This document shows positions 34,343 through 42,059 of a DNA stretch of 64,000 bases, piece after piece. This DNA is from Candidatus Formimonas warabiya. GTDB taxonomy: Bacteria > Bacillota > Dehalobacteriia > Dehalobacteriales > Dehalobacteriaceae. The notes under the pieces are model-generated. The model saw only the letters and a list, made by a program, of their open reading frames with translations. It made no database searches and was not told the DNA's origin. Location: the NCBI RefSeq assembly GCF_002777255.1, contig NZ_CP017634.1, positions 2,244,903 through 2,308,902 of the forward strand. The letters are read 5' to 3'. The position numbers and the translations under genes are program-made. Every line of letters begins with the position of its first letter. Within the stretch, counting starts at the first letter, position 1.

Positions 34343-34986
34343 AGATCATTTTTGATAGAGAATACCGCCAGCTGGGTGCGGTCCCGCAGGTCCAGTTTGA
34401 TCAGAATCCTGGTAATGTGGTTTTTTACCGTACCCTCGCTTAAAAACAAAGCATGGGCAATTTCCTTGTTATTTTTCCCCTCCCCCACCAGGCGGCAGAT
34501 GTCGGTTTCCCGTTCCGTGAGCAGCGCCGCCCTGGGATCTTGCTCTTTGCCGGCATGTCCCCGGGCCATCTGGGAAAACTGATCCAGCACTTTCACCGCT
34601 ACCTCCGACGGGATCAAAGCTCCCCCCTGATAGACGGTGCGGATGGCCTGAGCAATCTCCCGGGGCGGGGCATCTTTCAAAAGGTAGCCCGAGGCCCCGT
34701 TTTTCAAGGCCTCGTAGATAAATTCATCGTCGGTGAAGGTGGTCAAAACAATTATTTTCACTTGGGGAAAATCTTTTTTGATCCTCCCGGTGGCGTCCAC
34801 CCCGTTCATTTCCGGCATTTTCACATCCATTAAAATCACATCCGGCGCGTGACGCCGGCACAGCGCATAGGCCTCTTTCCCGTTGGAGGCCGTAGCGCAA
34901 ATATGGATGTCCCCTTCCTTACCCAAGATCATTTTCAAGCCTTCCACCAGGATATCCTGATCATCTGCCACCAGCACCTGAATCAT
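34339..34986 (-). CDS. NarL/LuxR-family response regulator
   Basis: 215 residues. Receiver 1-120 with DD near 8-9, phospho-Asp in VILMDVKMPEMNG (about 53), LTTFTDDE and Lys in LLKDAPP; then a LuxR helix-turn-helix (LTERETDICRLVGEGKNNKEIAHALFLSEGTVKNHITRILIKL). It overlaps the kinase stop by 4 bases. The analogous LnrK activates the linearmycin exporter in Bacillus subtilis, which fits the neighbouring ABC-2 genes, here separated by a terminator and a repeat element. Confidence 0.92.
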   Translation of the reverse strand: MIQVLVADDQDILVEGLKMILGKEGDIHICATASNGKEAYALCRRHAPDVILMDVKMPEMNGVDATGRIKKDFPQVKIIVLTTFTDDEFIYEALKNGASGYLLKDAPPREIAQAIRTVYQGGALIPSEVAVKVLDQFSQMARGHAGKEQDPRAALLTERETDICRLVGEGKNNKEIAHALFLSEGTVKNHITRILIKLDLRDRTQLAVFSIKNDL

Positions 34987-36152
34987 TGATCTTCCTCCCC
35001 GCTTAAAAAGCCTTTCACCGTAAAACCGTCCCGGGACGTAAACTCCACCCGGCCTCCCCCAGCTTCCACCCGCTCCCTGATCCCCTGGAGACCGTATCCT
35101 TCTTGAAAATCAGCGTTTCCCCCGCCGTTATCCCGGATCAAAAAATCCACCCGCCCGCCGGCGTAAGAGAGGTCAATGTCCACCCGGCTGGCTTGGCCGT
35201 GCCGCACGGCATTGGTCAGCGCTTCCTGAAGGATGCGGAATAAAGCCTTTTCGGCGGCAGGGTCCCGGTCCGGGCCGGATCCGGAAAGGCTCAGCTGCAC
35301 CTGCACCCCTGTTTTCCGGGAAAATTCCCCCACCAGATCCTGGAGGGAAGAAATGGCCCGGACAGGGGCCGGATCCCCCCTGAGAGTCTCCACAACTTCC
35401 CTGATACCGGCCAGGCTTTCCCGGGCCGTCTTTTTCCCTTGTTCCAGGAGTTGCCCGGCCCGGCCCGGATCCGTCTCCAGCATGTGCCCGGCCATTTCCA
35501 TTTGCATGATCAGCGCCGTCATATGATGCCCCAGGGTGTCATGAAGATCCCGGGCGATACGGTTTCTTTCCTCCACCAGGGTGAGACGGCTCACCTCGTC
35601 CACATATTTCTTCAATTGCTTGTGGGTATCCAAAAGCTCTTGATAGAGCATATCCTTCTTTTCCCTTTCCTCCCTGTGATATTGGGCAAAACTGATCATC
35701 ACCAGGATCAGGACATTGGCGAAGAGGAAAAAGACCATTTGAGACACGGTGGCTAGGCTGAATTTGTAATAGATGAGAAATCCGTATTTGATCAGGGATA
35801 CCAGCACCGCAACAGCGCCGATGAGGAGTCCCCGGTTTCTTTTTAAGGTCAGAAAAGCTTCCAGCAGGATGATCAGGTAGAAGAAGTGAAAAAAGTAGTT
35901 GATCAAGAGCCTGGAATGGACCTCCAGGGTGTAAACCAGGCCAATATCCAGGAAAAAAGAAAGGGCGTACCAGGAGTCCTTGTTCCGGAGCAGGAAATGC
36001 CGGCCGATCCCCAGGGCAAGATAGGCGACAAAAACAAAAAGCAGGACAACCAGCCTCTCCTGCTGGGCATTTTCAAAGTACACCGCCCCATAAAAAAGCA
36101 GGGAAAGGACGCCGATCTTCCCTAAATGCAATGCCATCTTTTTATCTTTCAT
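34983..36152 (-). CDS. NarL-type sensor histidine kinase
   Basis: 389 residues. Five or six membrane segments fill residues about 5-165 with no large extracellular loop, followed by a coiled linker and the HisKA_3 dimerisation motif RNRIARDLHDTLGHHMTALIMQMEMAG (phospho-His in the DLHDTLGHH), then a HATPase with LTNAVRHGQA, DNGGG and GYGLQGIRERV. Membrane-embedded sensing resembles LnrJ, which detects membrane-active compounds. I used the ATG at 36152 (MKDKKMA) with AAAGGA upstream; the frame is open to 36206. Confidence 0.9.
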   Translation of the reverse strand: MKDKKMALHLGKIGVLSLLFYGAVYFENAQQERLVVLLFVFVAYLALGIGRHFLLRNKDSWYALSFFLDIGLVYTLEVHSRLLINYFFHFFYLIILLEAFLTLKRNRGLLIGAVAVLVSLIKYGFLIYYKFSLATVSQMVFFLFANVLILVMISFAQYHREEREKKDMLYQELLDTHKQLKKYVDEVSRLTLVEERNRIARDLHDTLGHHMTALIMQMEMAGHMLETDPGRAGQLLEQGKKTARESLAGIREVVETLRGDPAPVRAISSLQDLVGEFSRKTGVQVQLSLSGSGPDRDPAAEKALFRILQEALTNAVRHGQASRVDIDLSYAGGRVDFLIRDNGGGNADFQEGYGLQGIRERVEAGGGRVEFTSRDGFTVKGFLSGEEDQ

Positions 36153-36299
36153 CTGCCCGGTCCTTTTTTCCAGATTGGGAACTTGCACCTCCATTATAGT
36201 ACACAAGTCCTCAAACCGGCCAGATGAAATTTTTTCTTCCCCGCTTAGACCCGGGAATTGTCTCCGCCCAAGCGCCCAGGGGTTCCTTCATAATTGGGG

Positions 36300-36452
36300 A
36301 GCCTCTATTATTGGATTAATCATAACGGCGAGTTTGTTGATATAACTGATGAAATGCTGGAAGCCATGAAAGCCGCAGACAGGTAGCAGGAGGCGTACAT
36401 GCGGCGCCTGTACCGCTACAGGCTTCTGGGGTCCGTATACCAAAGCATGTAA
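36300..36452 (+). pseudogene. Broken mobile-element-type small protein gene
   Basis: A reading frame without start codon runs YYWINHNGEFVDITDEMLEAM, reaches TAG at about 36381-36383, and continues QEAYMRRLYRYRLLGSVYQSM to TAA at 36450-36452. The pattern (x-W-x-x-x-x-GEFV-x-V/I-TDE ... RRLYRYR) recalls the short sigma-like or helix-turn-helix proteins of conjugative elements. It is truncated, has an internal stop and no ribosome site, so it is a relic. It marks the left edge of the GC-rich block. Family assignment is from memory and tentative. Confidence 0.45.
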
Positions 36453-36494
36453 TTGTTGTATACTAAAAATATCAAAAAAAGCGGGTGAGTAGAT

Positions 36495-37169
36495 ATGCCG
36501 CAGATTCTTTTGATAGAAGATGATAAAACCATTATTATGGGGCTTTCCTATTCCCTGCGCGAGGAAGGCTATGAGGTATTGGCCTGTTATGATGCTGCCT
36601 CCGCGCTGAGGGAAATCCAAAGCCGCCGCTTCGATCTGGCCATTCTGGATGTGTCGCTGCCCGACGGAAACGGCTACGACCTCTGCCGCGCCATTAAAAA
36701 GGTGTCGGACACGCCGGTCATTTTCCTTACGGTATATAACGAAGAATCCCATGTTGTAATGGGTCTTGATATGGGTGCGGACGATTATGTGGCAAAACCC
36801 TTCCGCCTGCGGGAGTTGTTATCCCGCGTACGCACGGTGCTGCGCAGGGCGGGCGGCGAAGAAAAGGATGAGATCAGCATAGGCGAACTCACCGTCCATG
36901 TCAAGCAGGGGAAGGCCACGAAAAACGGCGCCGAGATTCCTCTGACCGCGCTGGAATACCGGCTCTTGCTCACGTTTGCCATCAATCACGGGCAATTACT
37001 TACTCGCAGCCAGCTCCTGGAAGACATTTGGGACATCGGCGGGGATTTTGTAAATGACAATACCCTTACCGTGTACATCAAACGCCTGAGAGAAAAAATA
37101 GAAGACGATGCGCAGAATCCCGTCTATATCCGGACGATGCGCGGGCTCGGCTACAGGATGGGTGACTGA
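36495..37169 (+). CDS. OmpR-family response regulator (Bce/Van-like)
   Basis: 224 residues: receiver with EDD (7-9), phospho-Asp in LAILDVSLPDGNG (about 52), and Lys of YVAKPFR; C-terminal winged helix (LTALEYRLLLTFAINHGQLLTRSQLLEDIWD...VYIKRLREKI...IRTMRGLGYRMGD). It pairs with the kinase gene starting 2 bases after its stop. The small-kinase plus ABC arrangement is that of BceRS/VraSR-like antibiotic-sensing modules. GC-rich codon use begins with this gene. Confidence 0.92.
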   Translation: MPQILLIEDDKTIIMGLSYSLREEGYEVLACYDAASALREIQSRRFDLAILDVSLPDGNGYDLCRAIKKVSDTPVIFLTVYNEESHVVMGLDMGADDYVAKPFRLRELLSRVRTVLRRAGGEEKDEISIGELTVHVKQGKATKNGAEIPLTALEYRLLLTFAINHGQLLTRSQLLEDIWDIGGDFVNDNTLTVYIKRLREKIEDDAQNPVYIRTMRGLGYRMGD

Positions 37170-37170
37170 A

Positions 37171-38178
37171 ATGGGACTGATGCGCAACAAAGAGGTCAAA
37201 GGGATGCTTTTCGCAATGCTGCTGATCACGCTTGCGGGCACGGCTGCGGCCTATTCTTTTTCGCCGGCTGGGGCAGTCGTAACCTGCTCCTCCTGCATAC
37301 TGATCAGTGCCATCTTTCTGTTGTTCACCGCATATCGCTACAAACACCTGACGCGCTTAAGCGATTACCTGAAACGGGTAAACGGCGGGGATTATGCGCT
37401 GGAGCTTCCTGATAACGACGAGGGCGAGCTTTCCATCCTGAAAAGCGAGATCTATAAGGTCACTGTATCCCTCAGAGCACAAAACGAACGTCTGAAGCAG
37501 GACAAGCTTCAACTGGCGGACTCCCTGTCAGACATTTCCCACCAGTTCAAAACGCCGCTCACCTCCATATCCGTCATGGCCGACCTCCTTTCAGACGACA
37601 AACTCGATGAAGGCCGCCGCGCCACGTTTACCGAGCAGCTCCGCGCACAGCTTGAACGTCTCAAATGGCTGACGGAGGCGCTGCTCAAGCTCTCCCGGCT
37701 TGACGCAGACGCAGTGACGTTCCATCGCAGGTACGTGCCGCTGCGCGAGTTGATCGAAAAGGCCGGCGGCCCTCTGCTGATCCCTATAGAGCTGAAAGAC
37801 CAGACCCTGATCCTGGAAGCGGACGGCGGCGACCTGTGCTGTGACCTGAACTGGACGGCCGAGGCGCTTACCAATATCCTGAAAAACTGTATGGAGCACA
37901 CGCCGGCGGGCGGCAAAATCCGCATATCGGCTTCCACAAACGCTCTTTTTACGGAAATCCGGGTGCAGGACAGCGGCCCTGGACTGGACAAGGCCAACCT
38001 GCCCTTTATTTTCGACCGCTTTTACAAGGGGAAAAACGCAGCAAAGGACAGCGTGGGCATTGGCCTGGCTATGGCCAAAGCGATTTTGAACGCACAAGGC
38101 GGAAGTCTTGAAGCAGGAAACGCGCATGGCGGCGGGGCGGAATTTATCTTGCGGTTTCCCATGGACAAAGCACAATAA
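37171..38178 (+). CDS. Intramembrane-sensing histidine kinase (BceS-like)
   Basis: 335 residues. Two closely spaced membrane helices near residues 13-52 with almost no extracellular loop, a HAMP-like linker (LKRVNGGDYALELPDNDEGELSILKSEI), HisKA with DISHQFKTPLTSISVM, N-box LTNILKNCMEHTP and G-boxes DSGPGLD and GIGLAMAKAI. This layout is that of BceS-type kinases, which sense through a partner ABC transporter, here encoded 73 bases downstream. The start codon at 37171 or 37180 follows the regulator stop directly. Confidence 0.9.
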   Translation: MGLMRNKEVKGMLFAMLLITLAGTAAAYSFSPAGAVVTCSSCILISAIFLLFTAYRYKHLTRLSDYLKRVNGGDYALELPDNDEGELSILKSEIYKVTVSLRAQNERLKQDKLQLADSLSDISHQFKTPLTSISVMADLLSDDKLDEGRRATFTEQLRAQLERLKWLTEALLKLSRLDADAVTFHRRYVPLRELIEKAGGPLLIPIELKDQTLILEADGGDLCCDLNWTAEALTNILKNCMEHTPAGGKIRISASTNALFTEIRVQDSGPGLDKANLPFIFDRFYKGKNAAKDSVGIGLAMAKAILNAQGGSLEAGNAHGGGAEFILRFPMDKAQ

Positions 38179-38251
38179 AGATACACAGAGTCACCGTACA
38201 GTCACCTGCAGGATTTAGAATAAAATAAAAACGTGCAAGGAGGTATATATT

Positions 38252-38935
38252 TTGGAAATCCTGCGGGTTGAGAATCTGACAAAAACATACGGCAGCGGCG
38301 AGGCCGAGGTAAGAGCGCTGGACAATGTCAGCTTTACCGTGGAAAAAGGTGAGTTTGTCGCCATCATAGGCCCGTCCGGCTCCGGCAAATCCACGCTGCT
38401 TCATATTCTGGGCGGAGTAGATCGTCCCACATCGGGCAAGGTATTGATAGAAGGCACCGATATCTATACCCTGGACGAAACAAAGCTCGCCATCTTCCGC
38501 CGGCGACAAATCGGGCTGATTTATCAGTTTTACAACCTGATACCGGTGCTGGACGTGGAGGAAAACATCACGCTGCCTCTGCTTCTGGACCAGCGGAAGG
38601 CGGACAAACAGCAGCTTGCCGAATTGCTGTCCACTTTAAATCTGACCGACCGGAGAAAACATCTGCCCAACCAGCTTTCGGGAGGCCAGCAGCAGCGCGT
38701 GTCCATCGGCCGGGCGCTCGTGAACAACCCCGCCCTGATGCTGGCCGATGAGCCCACCGGAAACCTGGACAGCGCAAACAGCGCGGATATCGTCCGGCTT
38801 CTGCGCCTGTCCAATCAAAAATACAACCAGACGCTCATTCTCATTACCCATGACCAGAATATCGCGCTGCAGGCTGACCGCATTCTCTCCATCGAGGACG
38901 GACGCATCGCGAAAGACGAGGTGATCCGGAAATGA
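38252..38935 (+). CDS. ABC transporter ATPase (BceA/MacB-like)
   Basis: 227 residues, TTG start with AAGGAGG upstream. Full ABC set: Walker [11 protein letters not shown]-loop [13 protein letters not shown], signature [12 protein letters not shown], Walker [14 protein letters not shown]-loop [11 protein letters not shown]. LolD/BceA-type short ATPase that works with FtsX-like permeases. Its stop overlaps the permease start by 4 bases. Together with the preceding two-component pair it makes a Bce-like detoxification or sensing module for cell-wall-active peptides. Confidence 0.93.
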   Translation: MEILRVENLTKTYGSGEAEVRALDNVSFTVEKGEFVAIIGPSGSGKSTLLHILGGVDRPTSGKVLIEGTDIYTLDETKLAIFRRRQIGLIYQFYNLIPVLDVEENITLPLLLDQRKADKQQLAELLSTLNLTDRRKHLPNQLSGGQQQRVSIGRALVNNPALMLADEPTGNLDSANSADIVRLLRLSNQKYNQTLILITHDQNIALQADRILSIEDGRIAKDEVIRK

Positions 38936-41556
38936 ACGTTATGGGGCGCTTTACCCTGCGCAGCATGAGGGCGAACCGGAAATGGACGGTGGTTACCCTG
39001 ATCGGCATCATCATTTCCACCGCCATGCTCGCCGCCGTATCCACCTTCTGCGCGTCCTTCACGGAGCTCCTGCGCAACGAGGCCATCGCCGACAACGGCA
39101 ACTGGCACGCCATGATCTCGGGTGTACGCATGGGGGATGTATCCGCCTTTGAGGATGCCGGATTTGTGGAAGAAATCTCGCTCAGCCGCGATGTGGGATA
39201 CGCTAAGCTTGAAAATCCCAAAAACGAAAACAAGCCCTACCTGTTTATCCGGCAATTCGATAAAAACAGCGGTAAAAACTTTCCTGTCGAACTCGTTGAG
39301 GGACGCCTGCCCCAAAACGACGGCGAGCTTGTGCTTTCACAGCATCTGGAAACAAACGGCGGCGTGAAGTATAAAATCGGCGATCAGATCACGCTGGATA
39401 TCGGAAAGCGCACAAACCCGGACGGCTTTACCTTCGGGCAGCAGGACACCTATCAGGGAGAGGTAACTTACGAAAACGGTAAGTACATGCAGGGTGAAGC
39501 CCTGGCCCCCGAGCAGACGCGCGCCTACACGGTGGTCGGTATCATCAAACGTCCCAATTTTGAACCAACCTGGGCGCCGGGCTACACGGCAGTCAGCTTT
39601 CTGGATGCGGGCACTGTGGAGCCGGACGACGAAGTGACGGTCACCCTGCTGGCAGGCAAACTGAATCACGGCTTCTTTGAAGACGTGGAGGCGCTCGCCG
39701 GGCGGGTGGGGCTGGATAATACCCATATCCGCTTCAACACGGACCTTTTGCGCTACAGCGGCATTTTTGCCAACGACAGCGCGCAGAACATGATCTACGG
39801 CTTTGCCGCGGTTTTCATTGTCATCATCATCATCGCTTCCGTATCGCTCATTTACAACGCCTTCGCCATTTCCGTCTCCGAACGCGTCAGCCAGCTCGGT
39901 ATGCTGGCCAGCGTGGGCGCGACCAGGCGGCAGAAGCGCCATAGCGTCTATTTCGAGGGCTTCCTCTTGGGCATCGTCGGCATTCCCGTCGGCATATTGG
40001 CGGGCATTGCCGGCATCGGCGTCACACTTTCTGTAATCCGCCCGCTGATGGAGAGCTTTACGAACCTCTCCTCCGCGCAGGGCCTTTCGCTGCACGTTTC
40101 GCTCCTGTCCGTCGCCGCGGCTTCCGTACTGGCCGCATTGACTATCTTCGTCTCGGTCTGGATTCCCGCGCGGCGCGCGTCGAAAATCATGCCCATCGAC
40201 GCCATCCGGCAGTCGAAGGAAATAAAGCTTACCCGCCAGGCGGTGAAAACCTCGCGCCTGACCCGCGCGCTGTTTGGCTTCGAAGGAGAAATCGCCCTGA
40301 AGAACCTGAAACGCAGCCGGAAAAAATACCGCGCCACCGTGCTGTCCCTCATCATCAGCCTGGTTTTGTTCCTTACCGTCTCCTATTACGCCCAAGAGAT
40401 GAACCGGGCTTCCGGCGCCGTGGAAACCGGCTATAACTTTGACCTCGCGGTATCGTATACCAATGTGCCGGCCGCCGAGGCGAGCGAGGCGAACGATGAA
40501 ATTGCCAAACTTCCGGGCGTGACGGACACGGCGGCGGCGGAGAAAGCCGACGGCGTTTTTCTGACGGAAAACGCGCAGCTTTCGAGCCTGGTCAGACGGC
40601 TCTATGCGCCCGACGGGGAGAACTATTCTTTGGGCGCAGCACTTTACTGTCTTGACGACGCCTCCTTTGACCGATATGTACGCAGTTTGGGCGCGGACCC
40701 GCAGGAGTACCGGGACCCCGAAAACCCGAAGATGATTCTCGTCAACTACGGGCAGGCCTATTTTAACGGAAAGCGTACGGCGGGAGAGATCCTTTCCCTC
40801 CAGCAGGGTGTAAGCCTTCGTTTTTCCCAAAATACGGCGGACAAACGAGGTGCGGAAAACGGCGCAGAACTGGAAGTGGGTCTTCTTACCGGCCAGCGGC
40901 CCATGGGCGTGCTCGTTTCATCCCTCGACAGCATATCGGCTGTGGTGAGCCGGGAGGTCTTCAACAGCCTTCCCGACAGCCTGAAAAGCATTGATTCTGA
41001 CAGAAACCCCAGCTTTCAGCAGTTGTTTCTGACCACAGACGATGCCGACGCCCTTGAAATAAAAATACAAGAGCTAATACAGGGCGTTTCGGGCAGGACA
41101 TATGTTTTCAATGTCGCCGCCCAGGCCAGAAGCGAGCGCAACATGATGCTGGTGCTCGGTATTTTTATCTACGGGTTTATCATCCTGATCAGCCTCATCT
41201 GCATCGCCAACATCTTCAACACGGTTACCACAAACATTGCGCTGCGGCGCCGGGAATTCGCCATGCTGCGCTCGGTGGGCATGACGCCGAAAAGCTTTAA
41301 CCGCATGATCCGCTTTGAAAGCGTCTTTTACGGGCTCAAGGCTCTGCTCTACGGCTTTCCCGTCAGCCTGGCCGTCATGCTGCTACTTCACCACATGCAG
41401 GCGGGCGTGTTCGACGTCGGTTTTTCTTTGCCATGGGCAAGCTACGGTGTAGCCGTTATCCTGATTTTTGTGATCGTGGGCGTCACGATGCTCTATTCCA
41501 GCGCAAAGATCAAAAAAGAGAACATCATCGATGCGCTGAAGGCGGATACCATGTGA
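38932..41556 (+). CDS. FtsX-like ABC transporter permease
   Basis: 874 residues. TM1 near 20-42, a long extracellular domain to about 280, three TM segments (MIYGFAAVFIVIIIIASVSLIYNAFAISVSER..., then SLLSVAAASVLAALTIFVSV), a second half that begins GEIALKNLKRSRKKYRATVLSLIISLVLFLTVSYY and a second extracellular domain, and a final FtsX block (GIFIYGFIILISLICIANIFNTVTTNIALRRREFAMLRSVGMTPKSF). Two FtsX domains make it a MacB/Bce-type mechanotransmission permease, larger than BceB. Likely substrate is a cell-wall-active peptide; inferred only. Confidence 0.9.
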   Translation: MNVMGRFTLRSMRANRKWTVVTLIGIIISTAMLAAVSTFCASFTELLRNEAIADNGNWHAMISGVRMGDVSAFEDAGFVEEISLSRDVGYAKLENPKNENKPYLFIRQFDKNSGKNFPVELVEGRLPQNDGELVLSQHLETNGGVKYKIGDQITLDIGKRTNPDGFTFGQQDTYQGEVTYENGKYMQGEALAPEQTRAYTVVGIIKRPNFEPTWAPGYTAVSFLDAGTVEPDDEVTVTLLAGKLNHGFFEDVEALAGRVGLDNTHIRFNTDLLRYSGIFANDSAQNMIYGFAAVFIVIIIIASVSLIYNAFAISVSERVSQLGMLASVGATRRQKRHSVYFEGFLLGIVGIPVGILAGIAGIGVTLSVIRPLMESFTNLSSAQGLSLHVSLLSVAAASVLAALTIFVSVWIPARRASKIMPIDAIRQSKEIKLTRQAVKTSRLTRALFGFEGEIALKNLKRSRKKYRATVLSLIISLVLFLTVSYYAQEMNRASGAVETGYNFDLAVSYTNVPAAEASEANDEIAKLPGVTDTAAAEKADGVFLTENAQLSSLVRRLYAPDGENYSLGAALYCLDDASFDRYVRSLGADPQEYRDPENPKMILVNYGQAYFNGKRTAGEILSLQQGVSLRFSQNTADKRGAENGAELEVGLLTGQRPMGVLVSSLDSISAVVSREVFNSLPDSLKSIDSDRNPSFQQLFLTTDDADALEIKIQELIQGVSGRTYVFNVAAQARSERNMMLVLGIFIYGFIILISLICIANIFNTVTTNIALRRREFAMLRSVGMTPKSFNRMIRFESVFYGLKALLYGFPVSLAVMLLLHHMQAGVFDVGFSLPWASYGVAVILIFVIVGVTMLYSSAKIKKENIIDALKADTM

Positions 41557-41611
41557 TAAAGTAATCGGATGGGTAAAACAAAAAAGAACAAAATTAACTT
41601 TGTGAATATAC

Positions 41612-41668
41612 TTGACAGGGAAAGATTACTGATGTAAACTTCGATCATAGGTTACTCGAGTAAACTTT
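41612..41668 (+). promoter_or_regulatory. Promoter with two BlaI-type operators
   Basis: TTGACA (41612-41617), 17-base spacer, TAAACT (41635-41640). Two near-identical dyads cover it: TTACTGATGTAAACTT (41626-41641) over the -10 and TTACTCGAGTAAACTT (41652-41667) downstream, 26 bases apart. Paired dyads over a promoter are typical of BlaI/MecI operators and imply autorepression of the blaI-blaR1 operon. Confidence 0.75.
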
Positions 41669-41681
41669 ATTGGAGGCTATC

Positions 41682-42059
41682 ATGAACGAACTATCCGGTA
41701 AAATTCAGGATTCCGAACTTGAAGTGATGCGCATACTTTGGGAGGCTGGGGACGCCCTGCCGCTCATCGAGATACGCCGCGCTCTTTCCGCCCGCTGCGG
41801 ATGGGAAGATTCCACCATTAAAACCCTTCTTCGCAGATTGCAGGCAAAGGGCATCGTCAAACTGGAAAGGCGCGGCGTATACGGCGCGGTGGTGACCAAG
41901 GAAGAATACAATCAGTGGTCTACGAAGACATTCGTAAACAAGATATTCGCCGGCAGCGCGAAAAAGTTGGTGGCGTCGCTGGTATCGGGCGGGCAACTGG
42001 ACGAAAAGGACATTGCGGAGCTTTCTGCAATGTTTAACGCGGGTGAGGAACATGAATAG
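41682..42059 (+). CDS. BlaI/MecI/CopY-family repressor
   Basis: 125 residues. A winged helix domain (ISDSELEVMRILWEAGDALPLIEIRRALSAR-like start, then WEDSTIKTLLRRLQAKGIVKLERRGVYGAVVTKEEY) and a short C-terminal dimerisation part that in BlaI is cleaved on induction. I placed the start at the ATG at 41682 with GGAGG upstream; the ATG at 41670 is unsupported. The stop overlaps the following M56 gene by 8 bases, as in bla/mec operons. It should bind the two dyads in its own promoter. Confidence 0.92.
   Translation: MNELSGKIQDSELEVMRILWEAGDALPLIEIRRALSARCGWEDSTIKTLLRRLQAKGIVKLERRGVYGAVVTKEEYNQWSTKTFVNKIFAGSAKKLVASLVSGGQLDEKDIAELSAMFNAGEEHE

Noticed and set aside
39337..40830. 497-codon open frame on the minus strand
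   Set aside because: It lies wholly antisense to the FtsX-like permease gene, has no family resemblance, and is explained by the GC-rich codons of the real gene.
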